Source: Undibacterium paludis (GTDB taxonomy: Bacteria > Pseudomonadota > Gammaproteobacteria > Burkholderiales > Burkholderiaceae_D). Taken from it: DNA of 64,000 nucleotides. The stretch covers positions 1-64,000 of the forward strand of contig NZ_JAKZHX010000002.1 in the NCBI RefSeq assembly GCF_022568815.1, written 5' to 3'. Positions 45,328 to 53,024 of the stretch are shown here, in pieces; position 1 is the first letter of the stretch; every line of letters begins with the position of its first letter. The notes below the pieces were generated by a model. It made no database searches, was not told where the DNA came from, and saw only the letters and a program-made list of their open reading frames with translations. A program made the translations under genes and the position numbers.

Positions 45328-45681
45328 TCAGGAACTGGAATTGCTCTTAGCCTGGGATTTCTTTTCATCAGACGCAGTTTTCTTTGCGGCCGGTGCTTGT
45401 GTTGTTGCCGGCGTGGTTTGAGGTGTATCGGCAAAGCGCAAATTGCTCTGTTGCAATATTTGCAAATGCACTGATGCTCTATCTACTCCACTACGATCCA
45501 GTTGTACTGGAGCTGGAGTGTTTGGTGTGCTCACCTGTGCTTCCTGCATGATTTCAGTCGTTTTGTCTTGTGTGTCTGCCTGATTTGGGACAGATGGCAC
45601 AAACATGAAATCCTGGCTAAAGGCGATGCCAGCCAGCAGAGTTGAAGACAGCAAACATAAGGCGATAGATTTTTTTAACAT
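45328..45681 (-). CDS. Small exported protein, unknown function
   Basis: A 117-residue protein I do not recognise. A lysine start and a hydrophobic core (LKKSIALCLLSSTLLAGIAFS) make a clear signal peptide with probable cleavage around residue 22. The mature part is hydrophilic and its last 40 residues are low-complexity Thr/Pro/Ala/Lys/Ser (such as TPQTTPATTQAPAAKK), probably unfolded. The ATG at 45681 is preferred over a TTG four codons upstream. A second small exported-protein gene lies upstream on the same strand with 124 bases between them. Confidence 0.65.
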   Translation of the reverse strand: MLKKSIALCLLSSTLLAGIAFSQDFMFVPSVPNQADTQDKTTEIMQEAQVSTPNTPAPVQLDRSGVDRASVHLQILQQSNLRFADTPQTTPATTQAPAAKKTASDEKKSQAKSNSSS

Positions 45682-45805
45682 GATTGCCTGCAAAAATAAT
45701 AAGTGCTACGACCAAGTACTGCTTGCGGTATGACAAACGGTGCTGCAAATGAACAAGTGAATCTCAGCGATTTGAGCAAAAAGAAGATCTTTGACGCTGT
45801 CGATG

Positions 45806-46120
45806 TCAAACAAGCAATTGCGGTTTTTTATGTGAGCGCGCTTTTGCTTGCCGGATTTGCATGTCTTGCTGGTCCATCGCAAATCTCTCTTCTGCACTCA
45901 GCCGCCTGGCTGCGATGAATACGGTTTGCATGGTCTTTCCAGCTTGTTCAACATCAAATGCGATCTTTTGCTGTTCTGTCAGTCTTTGTGCTGATATTGT
46001 GACTGTGGGGATACTTGCTTTTGCATCAAGTTTCTTAATATATGTAGCCACTGGCGCTATGGTAGCAGCAAAAAGGGAAATGGTTAACACTGTTAAATTG
46101 GTTTTCTTGATGATATTCAT
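45806..46120 (-). CDS. Small membrane-anchored protein with two internal repeats
   Basis: A 104-residue protein without a family I know. Residues 8-28 are hydrophobic (signal anchor). The rest contains two imperfect copies of a unit offset by 27 residues: residues 39-59 (TVTISAQRLTEQQKIAFDVEQ, one per end) and 66-85 (TVFIAARRLSAEERFAMDQQ). They share the pattern TVxIxAxRL[TS]xx[QE][KR]xAxD. The tail is basic. The ATG at 46120 has an AAGGAG site. It is divergent from the prolyl-oligopeptidase-like gene. A periplasmic, helix-forming repeat protein is a fair guess. Confidence 0.65.
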   Translation of the reverse strand: MNIIKKTNLTVLTISLFAATIAPVATYIKKLDAKASIPTVTISAQRLTEQQKIAFDVEQAGKTMQTVFIAARRLSAEERFAMDQQDMQIRQAKARSHKKPQLLV

Positions 46121-46353
46121 TTGTTTTTCTCCTTGGTGCTTCATTTGACTTCTGATGTGAGCACTTTAGATAAGTGGTGTATATCTATCTACTGATTTGC
46201 GATGAAATGCAGAAAGGCGGGGATGAAATTCAAGAATTGAAACATGAACAGTTTGAATTGACTCAAAAAAGCAGGATAATTTTTGCAAGCTTCTACCAGG
46301 ACGATGGGTGGGGTATTCTCTATGTATTTTTATATTTCCAAACTGGAGTCTGC

Positions 46354-48423
46354 ATGGCGGTAAAGCGATATTTGCAGCACCTTTTCATCGTATCAGGCTG
46401 GTTGCCCTTGATGGCACAGGCGCAATTGCCGGATTGGGGTGATTACCCGGCACTGCCAAAGTTATCTCAGGGCACTGCAGTTGATGATAAATATTCTTTC
46501 CTGGAGTCTCTCAGTGATCCACAAGTTCGCACCTGGATGAGGAGGCAGACTGATTTCACGAATACTGTGCTGGCGCGCATCAGCGGGCGCAAAGCCATGC
46601 TCAAGAGACTGAAGTTATTGCAGGGTACGGAATACGGCAGCACGACCCTGATAGAAGTCCGCGGCATGCAATTTTTTGTCCTGAGTGCAGCTGATGGTCG
46701 CCAGCGGCTCATGATGCGTAATGCAGCAACCTCTGCTGAACGGTTGTTGTATCTGGCCGATGTCGGGCAGTCCATCAGTTTTTTCTCAGCCTCACCGGAC
46801 GCCAGTGTTGTTGGTCTTGGTATAGTCAAGACCGACATGGCTGGAACGCAGCGCCCGGTTCTTCGTCTGGTCAAGACCAGCGACGCCAGCGTGCTCAAGG
46901 ATAACCTGACAGGTAACGCCAATGATATAAAAGACCTGGGCTGGAAATCAGATTCCAGCGCAGTTTATTACCGAAAGTCCCCGGTCAGGCAGAATGCTGA
47001 CAAGGGGGCAATATGGCAGCACACGCTTGGCAGCAAGCCAGAAACGGATGTTGCCGTGATCGGTCCCGGTGTCAGCAAATCAAGAAAATTCAGCACCGGC
47101 GACGTGGTGATGCTGAAAAGCAATGCCAGTTCGGGCTATATGCTGGCCGAAGTCCAACATGGCAGCGCACGGGACCGCAGTCTGTATGTGATCAGGCAGG
47201 AACAATTGAAGGCAGCAGCCAGCCCATGGATTCGCCTTGCCAGTCCGTCTGACAAGATACGCAGCGCCTGGCTCAGTGGAGATCAGTTGTTTGTTTTGTC
47301 AACAAAGAAAAGTACATCTGGCGCCATACTGAGGCTGGACTTGAAAACCCCGCAATTGAACGCGGCAAAAGAAGTGCTGCCTGCCAGTAGTGATGAATTA
47401 CTGGATATGGCAGTTGCCAGGAATGGTCTGTATGTGCACGCGGCAGAAAATGGTTACAGCAAATTGATGCGGGTGAGCCTGGGGGCTGAGAATGTGGGTA
47501 AAAATGAAGAACTGAGCTTGCCCCAACAGGGGCGAATCAGTCAATTGAATGCAGACCCGGAAAATGATGGAGCCCTGTTTGTGCTGGAGGCGGCCAATGC
47601 AGCTCCTTTGTCTTATCGTGCGTTCGCTGGCGGGCAAGTGAAGAATGTGGAGGTTTTTCGTTCTCCCCAGATCGGTTTTCATCGTATTTCCAGCCGCAAT
47701 CTGAGCATTTCACGACCTGGCAGCAACAAACCCCTTGCCGTGACTCTGCTATACCCGCAGGGAATGGATCTGGATGGCAAGCATCCTTGCCTGTTGACTC
47801 TGGAGACAGGGACTGGTCTGGCAAAGCTGGCAAGGTTTGATGCCTTGCGCCTGGCATGGCTGGAACAGGATGCCGTCATGGCCATCATCTACCTGCCCGC
47901 TGATGAGCAGAAGAAGCGTGCGACAAGTGATGGTGTAGATGAGTTGTTGCTGGCTGCTGATTACCTCGTCACTGAAGCTTACACCAGCCCCGGTAAATTG
48001 GTTGCGCAAGAGTCAGGCGCGGGCAAGCAATTGATCGCGCAGGCGGTCAGCAGACGTCCTGAGCTGTTTGCGGCAGTGCAAAGTGCAGGTGTGATGTCTG
48101 AGTTCTTGTCGGACAAGTCGAAAAAGGCGTATCTGAAAAGTAAAACGATCGGTGAGGTCTACCCTTACCTGAATTTGAAAGACGGCACCAATTATCCGGC
48201 AACTTTGTTGTCGGCCAGATTTGCGGTGGGTGAAGCGCCAGTCTGGATGAGCAGCAAATTTACTGCGCGCCTGCAAGCCGCCAATGCAAACAAATCCAGG
48301 CCTGCGTTATTTCGTACCGACTTTGCCAATGGCTGGAAGCTGGATCCACTGGCAGAACTGGCAGACAACTGGTCTTTTCTATTATGGCAAACGGGACAAA
48401 AGGGCTTTGCCATCCGGCCTTGA
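46354..48423 (+). CDS. Prolyl-oligopeptidase-family protein, probably inactive
   Basis: A 689-residue exported relative of S9A peptidases. A signal peptide ends near AQAQ, then comes the family opening DKYSFLESLSDPQVRTWMRRQ, a beta-propeller (about 70-420) and an alpha/beta-hydrolase domain. The segment LVAQESGAGKQLIAQ aligns with the nucleophile elbow and keeps Ser554, but the usual GxSxGG is QESGAG. Where active enzymes have DDRVVP with the catalytic Asp, this protein has AVGEAP (about 622-628). Where they have AGHG with the catalytic His it has ANGW (about 655). So two of three catalytic residues appear lost. The ATG at 46354 has GGAG; an open frame extends upstream without family sequence. 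Confidence 0.82.
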   Translation: MAVKRYLQHLFIVSGWLPLMAQAQLPDWGDYPALPKLSQGTAVDDKYSFLESLSDPQVRTWMRRQTDFTNTVLARISGRKAMLKRLKLLQGTEYGSTTLIEVRGMQFFVLSAADGRQRLMMRNAATSAERLLYLADVGQSISFFSASPDASVVGLGIVKTDMAGTQRPVLRLVKTSDASVLKDNLTGNANDIKDLGWKSDSSAVYYRKSPVRQNADKGAIWQHTLGSKPETDVAVIGPGVSKSRKFSTGDVVMLKSNASSGYMLAEVQHGSARDRSLYVIRQEQLKAAASPWIRLASPSDKIRSAWLSGDQLFVLSTKKSTSGAILRLDLKTPQLNAAKEVLPASSDELLDMAVARNGLYVHAAENGYSKLMRVSLGAENVGKNEELSLPQQGRISQLNADPENDGALFVLEAANAAPLSYRAFAGGQVKNVEVFRSPQIGFHRISSRNLSISRPGSNKPLAVTLLYPQGMDLDGKHPCLLTLETGTGLAKLARFDALRLAWLEQDAVMAIIYLPADEQKKRATSDGVDELLLAADYLVTEAYTSPGKLVAQESGAGKQLIAQAVSRRPELFAAVQSAGVMSEFLSDKSKKAYLKSKTIGEVYPYLNLKDGTNYPATLLSARFAVGEAPVWMSSKFTARLQAANANKSRPALFRTDFANGWKLDPLAELADNWSFLLWQTGQKGFAIRP

Positions 48424-48440
48424 ACATTGCAGGAAAGAGA

Positions 48441-48477
48441 AAACGGCGGCAAGGATATGGAATCCTTGCCGCCGTTT
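48441..48477. terminator. Bidirectional terminator-like hairpin
   Basis: A perfect 16-bp inverted repeat with arms at 48441-48456 and 48462-48477 (AAACGGCGGCAAGGAT and its complement) and a 5-base loop. It lies between the prolyl-oligopeptidase-like gene and the convergent sdaA. Confidence 0.75.
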
Positions 48478-48492
48478 GTCAGATCTGACAGC

Positions 48493-49875
48493 CTAGCAGG
48501 CAGCGTAATTGACTGTCACCACATGGATAGCCAAACCACCCAATGAGGTTTCCTTGTATTTATCCTGCATGTCGGCGCCGGTCTGACGCATGGTTTCTAT
48601 CACGTCGTCCAGGCTGACGTGGTGGGAGCCGTCACTGCGCAAGGACAGTGACGCTGCCGTAATGGCCTTGACCGCTCCCATGCCATTGCGTTCTATGCAC
48701 GGTATCTGTACCAGGCCGCCTATCGGGTCGCAAGTCATACCCAGGTGGTGTTCTATGCCGATTTCGGCTGCGGATTCGATTTGTTCATTGGTGCCGCCCA
48801 ACGCTGCCGTCAAGCCAGCTGCAGCCATGGCGCAGGCAACGCCAACTTCACCCTGACAACCGATTTCAGCACCGGATATGGAGGCATTTTTCTTGCACAG
48901 CATCCCTATCGCAGAAGCTGCCAGCAAGAAGTTGCGTACGCCTTGCTCCGGGTGGCTGGGTTTGCAATCCTCGGCGTAATAGCGCAATACAGCCGGGATA
49001 ATGCCTGCGGCGCCATTGGTAGGCGCTGTCACAACGCGACCACCGGCTGCATTTTCTTCATTGACTGCCATGGCATACAGGCTGACCCGGTGCATGCCAT
49101 CATGTGGCAGCACGTCGGCAGTTTCGTTGGCCGTACGCCAGAGTTTGGCAGCGCGGCGCTTGACATGCAGTCCACCGGGCAATTCACCGCCTAATTGCAG
49201 GCCGCGCGAGATGCAACCCTTCATCACAGACCAGATTTTATCAAGGCCGGCATTGAGTTCTTCATCGCTGCAATACACGTTTTCGTTGGCACGCAGCATG
49301 TCTGTGATGGATTTGCCGGTGCGTTTTCCATGAGCCAGCAACTCAGCCATGGTGGCAAATGGATAGGGCAGGGGCTTGTGTTGGGCACCGTCGGAGGTGG
49401 CGCTATTGGCCAGTTCTTCGGCAGAATAGATAAAACCGCCGCCGGTAGAATAATAGACTTTTTCAAAACTGCTGCCGTCGTTGCGGGTCAATGTGAATTT
49501 CATGCCATTTGGGTGACCGGGCAAGACTTCTTGTTTGTGCCACAGGAGGTCGCTGGCTGTATCAAATTTAACCGGATATTCACCAAGCAAATTCATTTTG
49601 CCCGAACTGGCAAGGGCTGCCAGTTTGTCGTCAACGCTCTCAGGCACGAGGTCTTGTGGGGTTTCGCCCATGAGGCCGAGCAAAACAGCCTTGTCCGTGG
49701 CATGGCCTACACCTGTCAGCGCCAGTGACCCGTACAGTGCCGCCTGTACCTTGACAGCTTTGAATAAATCACTTGTTTCGAGCAAAAAACGGCGGGCGGC
49801 CAGCATGGGGCCTACCGTATGGGAACTGGATGGACCCACGCCTATTTTAAATAATTCGAATACACGCATGTCCAT
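48493..49875 (-). CDS. sdaA: L-serine dehydratase (Fe-S type, single chain)
   Basis: A 460-residue 4Fe-4S enzyme that deaminates serine to pyruvate and ammonia. The beta domain begins FELFKIGVGPSSSHTVGPMLAARRF, and the alpha domain (from about 190) has APTNGAAGIIPAVLRYY, FLLAASAIGMLCKKNASISGAEIGCQGEVG and HHLGMTCDPIGGLVQIPCIERN, with the cluster cysteines. The ATG at 49875 has a GAGGTGA site; a TTG one codon upstream is also in frame. It starts 33 nt after the threonine dehydrogenase gene, so kbl, tdh and sdaA are likely one operon. Confidence 0.96.
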   Translation of the reverse strand: MDMRVFELFKIGVGPSSSHTVGPMLAARRFLLETSDLFKAVKVQAALYGSLALTGVGHATDKAVLLGLMGETPQDLVPESVDDKLAALASSGKMNLLGEYPVKFDTASDLLWHKQEVLPGHPNGMKFTLTRNDGSSFEKVYYSTGGGFIYSAEELANSATSDGAQHKPLPYPFATMAELLAHGKRTGKSITDMLRANENVYCSDEELNAGLDKIWSVMKGCISRGLQLGGELPGGLHVKRRAAKLWRTANETADVLPHDGMHRVSLYAMAVNEENAAGGRVVTAPTNGAAGIIPAVLRYYAEDCKPSHPEQGVRNFLLAASAIGMLCKKNASISGAEIGCQGEVGVACAMAAAGLTAALGGTNEQIESAAEIGIEHHLGMTCDPIGGLVQIPCIERNGMGAVKAITAASLSLRSDGSHHVSLDDVIETMRQTGADMQDKYKETSLGGLAIHVVTVNYAAC

Positions 49876-49908
49876 CAATTCACCTCTTTTTATTTGTCTC
49901 TAATTTAT

Positions 49909-50880
49909 TTATGCAGCCTTGCCTAACTCCTTTTGATCGACACGTATGTTTTTCAGCATGTCAGAAACGAGTTCTCGCAGGTCTACTTGTGCTTGCCAGC
50001 CCCAGTCATCACGCGCTACGTTGTCGTCCAGGCTTTGTGGCCATGAGGCGGCGATAGCCTGGCGGCTGTCAGGCGCGTAGTGTATGTCAAATGCAGGCAA
50101 ATTTTGTTTGATTGCAAACGCCAATTCCCGTGGATTAAAGCTTAAACCAGCAACATTATAGGAAGAACGTATAGAAAGTTTGGCCGCAGGCGCATCCATC
50201 AGCGAAATGGTCGCCCGTATTGCATCAGACATGTAGATCATCGGCAGGGTTGTTTCTGCTTCAAGGAAGCAATCATACGTTTCGCCGCGCAAGGCTGAAT
50301 GGAAAATGGCTATTGCATAGTCTGTCGTACCACCACCAGGGGGCGATTTGTAACTGATGATGCCCGGGTAGCGTATGCTGCGTACATCCACGCCATATTT
50401 CTGGAAATAGTATTCGCACAGTCTTTCACCAGCCAGTTTGCTGATGCCGTAAATGGTACTGGGGTCCATGACTGTATATTGGGGTGTATTGACCGCCGGT
50501 GTATTTGGGCCAAATGCGGCAATCGACGAAGGCCAGAATACCTTCAAAGGCTTGCCAGCCTCCCCGCGCAGTCGAGCCAGTTCCAGGATGTTAAGCAAGC
50601 CATCCATATTGAGAGTCCAGGCTTTCAACGGCGCCTGCTCACCGGTGGCTGAGAGCATGGCCGCCAGCTGATAGACCTGGGTGATATTGTACTGATCAAC
50701 GATCTGAGCCAGGCGTTCTGTATTGAGTACGTCGATGACCTCATAGATTTTTGCGCCGTACAGACTTTCTGGCCGGATGTCGCTGGCAATCACATTATCT
50801 GCGCCGTGTTGCAGTGCAAGAGCATCTACCAGCTCACTGCCTATCTGGCCATTGGCACCGATCACTAATATGCGTTCCAT
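49909..50880 (-). CDS. L-threonine 3-dehydrogenase, extended-SDR type
   Basis: A 323-residue NAD-dependent enzyme of the extended SDR (epimerase) fold. GANGQIG (8-14) binds NAD, and Tyr144/Lys148 (YGISK) with Ser118/Ser119 (WPSSIAAFG) form the active site. The sequence and the neighbouring kbl identify it as the short-chain type of threonine dehydrogenase, not the zinc MDR type of E. coli Tdh. It oxidises threonine to 2-amino-3-ketobutyrate. An AAGGACAAAC site precedes the ATG at 50880. It lies 8 nt after kbl. Confidence 0.9.
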   Translation of the reverse strand: MERILVIGANGQIGSELVDALALQHGADNVIASDIRPESLYGAKIYEVIDVLNTERLAQIVDQYNITQVYQLAAMLSATGEQAPLKAWTLNMDGLLNILELARLRGEAGKPLKVFWPSSIAAFGPNTPAVNTPQYTVMDPSTIYGISKLAGERLCEYYFQKYGVDVRSIRYPGIISYKSPPGGGTTDYAIAIFHSALRGETYDCFLEAETTLPMIYMSDAIRATISLMDAPAAKLSIRSSYNVAGLSFNPRELAFAIKQNLPAFDIHYAPDSRQAIAASWPQSLDDNVARDDWGWQAQVDLRELVSDMLKNIRVDQKELGKAA

Positions 50881-50888
50881 GTTTGTCC

Positions 50889-52094
50889 TTACTTGATGAT
50901 GTTGAGTTCGCGACCAGCCTGGGCAAATGCGGCCAGGGCAGTGTTCAATTGTTCTGTCGTATGGGCAGCAGACAGTTGTACGCGTACGCGCGCCTGACCC
51001 ATGGGGACGACAGGGTAGAAGAAGCCAGTGACCAGCACGCCTAGTTCATACAGGCGGGCGGCAAATTTTTGTGCAACCGGGGCATCAAACAACATCACTG
51101 GCACCACTGGATGGGTGCCTTGCTTGATGGTAAAACCCAGTGCTTCAATTTCGCGCCGGAAGTGGGCAGTATTGGCATGCAGGCGGTCACGCAGTTCGGT
51201 GGAACTGGACAGGCGTTGCAAGACTGATAGTGACGCTCCGGCAATGGACGGCGCCAGGGTGTTTGAAAACAGGTAAGGGCGGGATTTTTGACGCAAGGTG
51301 TCAATCACTTCCTTTCGTGCTGCGGTAAAGCCGCCCATGGCTCCGCCAAGCGCTTTGCCCAGAGTGCCGGTAATGATGTCGATACGACCCAGTACATTGT
51401 GATGCTCATGTGTACCACGGCCGGTTGCGCCCATGAAGCCGGATGCATGGCATTCATCAATCATGACCAATGCATCATATTTGTCGGCCAGGTCGCAGAT
51501 TTTGTCGAGCTGGGCTATCGTACCGTCCATGGAAAACACGCCGTCAGTCACGATGATGCGATGACGTTTGTCTGCAGCAGCAATCAATTGCTTTTCCAGA
51601 TCTGCCATATCGTTGTGCGCATATCGGAAGCGCGCTGCTTTGCACAGGCGTATACCGTCAATGATGGAGGCATGGTTCAGTGCATCGGAAATGATGGCGT
51701 CATTTTCATCAAACAGCGGTTCAAAAACGCCGCCGTTGGCATCAAAAGCTGCTGCATACAGGATGCAGTCTTCCGTGCCCAGAAAAGCGGACAGGGCTTG
51801 TTCCAGCTGTTTATGTACGGTTTGTGTGCCGCAAATGAAGCGCACGGACGACAGGCCATAACCAAATTTTTCCGTGGCAGCGATCGATGCCTGCACCATG
51901 GATTCGTCACCAGACAGTCCCAGGTAATTATTCGCGCACAGGTTAATCAGCTTGCTGCCGTCGTCGCAGATCACTTCCGATCCCTGACGGGAGGCAATGA
52001 CACGCTCAGGCTTGTACAGGCCCTGCTCGCGCAAATTATCGAGGTTACCAGCTAAATTGCTGATGAAATTCTGTCTGGAAGTGCTCTGGCTCAT
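50889..52094 (-). CDS. kbl: 2-amino-3-ketobutyrate CoA ligase
   Basis: A 401-residue PLP enzyme of the alpha-oxoamine synthase family that splits 2-amino-3-ketobutyrate with CoA into glycine and acetyl-CoA, completing threonine breakdown. The PLP lysine is Lys247 ([10 protein letters not shown]), and [17 protein letters not shown] and [13 protein letters not shown] are family motifs. The length is close to E. coli Kbl. It heads the kbl-tdh-sdaA run and is divergent from an XRE-cupin regulator. Confidence 0.96.
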   Translation of the reverse strand: MSQSTSRQNFISNLAGNLDNLREQGLYKPERVIASRQGSEVICDDGSKLINLCANNYLGLSGDESMVQASIAATEKFGYGLSSVRFICGTQTVHKQLEQALSAFLGTEDCILYAAAFDANGGVFEPLFDENDAIISDALNHASIIDGIRLCKAARFRYAHNDMADLEKQLIAAADKRHRIIVTDGVFSMDGTIAQLDKICDLADKYDALVMIDECHASGFMGATGRGTHEHHNVLGRIDIITGTLGKALGGAMGGFTAARKEVIDTLRQKSRPYLFSNTLAPSIAGASLSVLQRLSSSTELRDRLHANTAHFRREIEALGFTIKQGTHPVVPVMLFDAPVAQKFAARLYELGVLVTGFFYPVVPMGQARVRVQLSAAHTTEQLNTALAAFAQAGRELNIIK

Positions 52095-52233
52095 AGTGAT
52101 GTCCCGTCAGTCTGGTGTTCTTGTGTGGATTGATGTTTTTTCAGTTGATTATCTGTAAATCATCACGAATCGTATATTGCTAAATCAAAGGCACTGTTAC
52201 ACTGTTGTTAGATTTTTTAAATTATTTGAATAA

Positions 52234-52268
52234 TTCAATATCTAGAACTAAAGTTCAATATATCGAAT
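52234..52268. promoter_or_regulatory. Tandem operator-like repeats
   Basis: Two copies of a 15-base, partly palindromic word, TTCAATATCTAGAAC (52234-52248) and TTCAATATATCGAAT (52254-52268), are spaced by exactly 20 bases. Each has TTC-N8-GAA symmetry. A third related palindrome (TTGAATAATTCAA, about 52227-52239) overlaps the first. They lie about 35 bases before the XRE-cupin start and upstream of kbl, and are good candidates for that regulator's binding sites. Confidence 0.55.
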
Positions 52269-52303
52269 ATTAAGCTAACTTTTTTAACGATGCAAGAATT
52301 CCC

Positions 52304-52876
52304 ATGAAAAAAGTTTTACCCAATACACCACCCGAAGTCGGAGCGACTTTGCAGAAAATGCGACTTGAACGTGGCCTGACGCTGGAAGACTTGTCGCGCA
52401 CTGCCGGGGTGTCTAAGTCCATGTTGTCGCAGATAGAAAGAGAGAAGGCTAATCCCACTATAGCCGTTGCATGGCGATTGGCAAATGCTCTCGGTGTTGG
52501 CATGGCGGAACTATTGTCATCTGAAGCGCCAAAACACGACCCCATTCGTGTGCTTGAGGCGCATGAAACGCCGACCCTGCCGGGTGAACATGCCGGCTAC
52601 GTGCTGCGCATACTCGGTCCCATGGAATTAGCCGGTAAATACGAATGGTATGAATTGACATTGGCGCCTGGTGGGGCTCTGGTATCAAATTCGCATGATC
52701 CAGGGGCACTTGAACATCTGACGGTCTTACATGGCAGTGTCGAAATAGAAGTTGATGGCGCACGAAAAAAACTCAAACACGGTGCCACGGCGCGCTATGA
52801 TGCAGATAAGAATCATGCCATACGCAACCTGGGTAAAACGGAAGCCAAGGCACTGCTGGTTGTCATACATCGCTAG
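52304..52876 (+). CDS. XRE-family regulator with cupin domain
   Basis: A 190-residue transcription factor. The N-terminal helix-turn-helix (about 13-68) reads LQKMRLERGLTLEDLSRTAG followed by SKSMLSQIEREKANPTIAVAWRLANAL. The C-terminal cupin (about 110-188), with ALEHLTVLHGSVEIEVDGARKKLKHG, probably binds a small ligand. Such regulators commonly control amino-acid or polyamine catabolism next door. It is divergent from kbl across a 209-base AT-rich spacer with tandem operator-like repeats, so it likely regulates kbl-tdh-sdaA and itself. Confidence 0.92.
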   Translation: MKKVLPNTPPEVGATLQKMRLERGLTLEDLSRTAGVSKSMLSQIEREKANPTIAVAWRLANALGVGMAELLSSEAPKHDPIRVLEAHETPTLPGEHAGYVLRILGPMELAGKYEWYELTLAPGGALVSNSHDPGALEHLTVLHGSVEIEVDGARKKLKHGATARYDADKNHAIRNLGKTEAKALLVVIHR

Positions 52877-53024
52877 GCATCTGGATGCGAGAGGGGAATG
52901 CCTTGGTTTCTGGTAACATCTGTACTTGAAACTTGTTTGCCACATAATATTTTGCTGATTAGCTGCGATAATGCGCTCGTTGTGGCAGCAGCGATTAGGT
53001 CATTGTGTGGAGACGGGATTTGGT

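Noticed and set aside
46174-46353. A 60-codon N-terminal extension of the prolyl-oligopeptidase-like gene
   Set aside because: The signal peptide and a GGAG site support the ATG at 46354. The extension has no family character and would bury the signal peptide.
51288-52055. A 255-codon open frame opposite kbl
   Set aside because: Shadow of kbl, with no start signal and no recognisable family.
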